Positions 6,378 through 6,750 of a stretch of DNA of 6,750 bases are shown piece by piece. The notes under the pieces are model-generated. The model was not told the DNA's origin and did not search any database. It saw only the letters and a list, made by a program, of their open reading frames with translations. The DNA comes from Treponema sp. (lineage in GTDB: Bacteria > Spirochaetota > Spirochaetia > Treponematales > Breznakiellaceae). A program made the position numbers and the translations under genes. Numbering within the stretch: position 1 is the first letter of the stretch; the number at the start of each line of letters is the position of its first letter. The DNA is taken from assembly GCA_031263435.1 (NCBI GenBank), contig JAISFT010000218.1, forward strand, positions 1 to 6,750, read 5' to 3'.

Positions 6378-6750
6378 TGATAGTGGACCGGACTTTTTTG
6401 CGTTTTATCCTGGTTGGCATCATCAATACCTTGGCCGGCCTGTTGATCATGCTTTTGCTGTACAATCTGGCCGGTTTGGGGTATTGGCTGTCTTCCGCGA
6501 TAAACTACCTTTCCACCAGCATATTAAGTTTTTTTCTGAACAAGCACTTTACCTTCCGGGTACGGCGCTATTCGGTGCTGATGGTGGCGGCCTTTATCCT
6601 TACCATTGTTTGCTCATATATGCTGGCCTACAGTATCGCTAAACCCATAGTACACACCCTGCTGAAGGGGTACAGTCTGAAATTCCGGGACAATGTTTCA
6701 TTGTTCGTGGGAATGTGCGTATTCACCCTCTTGAACTATATAGGGCAGCG
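6377..6750 (+). CDS. GtrA-like membrane protein (partial, cut by window end)
   Basis: The frame is open from an ATG at 6377 to the last base, giving 124 codons with no stop. The ATG shares its A with the TGA stop of the preceding gene (TGATGA), with no clear ribosome site, so translation is probably coupled to that gene. The start MIVDRTFLRFILVGIINTLAG has the GtrA family pattern RF-x-x-VG-x-x-NT. It is followed by SFFLNKHFTFRVRRY (about 50-64), matching the conserved F-x-x-N-K/R-x-x-TF block, and ends in LNYIGQR, close to the usual family end. Four membrane helices are apparent (about 7-29, 34-53, 66-88, 106-122). GtrA proteins are thought to flip polyprenyl-phosphate sugars across the inner membrane, which fits the GtrB-like gene two positions upstream. 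Total length is probably about 130-150 residues. Confidence 0.88.
   Translation, partial: MIVDRTFLRFILVGIINTLAGLLIMLLLYNLAGLGYWLSSAINYLSTSILSFFLNKHFTFRVRRYSVLMVAAFILTIVCSYMLAYSIAKPIVHTLLKGYSLKFRDNVSLFVGMCVFTLLNYIGQ

Noticed and set aside
6370..6642. 90-codon plus-strand frame at the right end
   Set aside because: It is a shifted frame over the GtrA-like gene, whose own frame (from 6377) matches the family and runs off the window.

Overview
The window looks like a chromosomal stretch of a spirochaete, most likely a Treponema of the termite-gut type. Three things suggest this: recF is followed directly by a DUF721 (DciA-like) gene, as I recall for the Treponema pallidum replication locus; the GC content is mixed; and the intergenic DNA is packed with short-loop perfect hairpins that I associate with termite-gut treponemes. 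The assignment rests on recall and gene order, not on a search.

Positions 1-220 hold no convincing gene. They carry a row of short-loop inverted repeats and a 13-bp direct repeat. Positions 221-2971 are a GC-rich minus-strand operon, read recF, then DUF721, then a PflX-like radical SAM gene. Its junctions overlap by 17 and 4 bases, so the genes are probably cotranscribed and translationally coupled. The recF reading frame stays open upstream to 3118, but the real start is most likely the GTG at 2971. The extra codons are A-rich and repeat-derived DNA.

Positions 2972-3376 separate the divergent operons. They contain a probable recF promoter, a second chain of perfect hairpins (3068-3268), and a GTGTCA...TGACAC hairpin that includes a perfect TTGACA box. 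That box is a candidate -35 element for the rightward operon.

Positions 3377-6750 are a lower-GC plus-strand operon of three overlapping membrane-glycosylation genes: a GtrB-like family 2 polyprenyl-phosphate glycosyltransferase, a 647-residue multi-pass membrane protein that resembles a GT-C type glycosyltransferase, and a GtrA-like flippase cut by the window edge. Together they have the layout of a gtr module. The GT2 enzyme would load a sugar onto a lipid carrier in the cytoplasm, GtrA would flip it, and the large membrane protein would transfer it to an acceptor outside. The sugar and acceptor cannot be read from the sequence.

The gene content is largely recognisable. The least explained part is the pair of hairpin chains: the stems differ completely in sequence, yet most share a GC-loop-GC apex.
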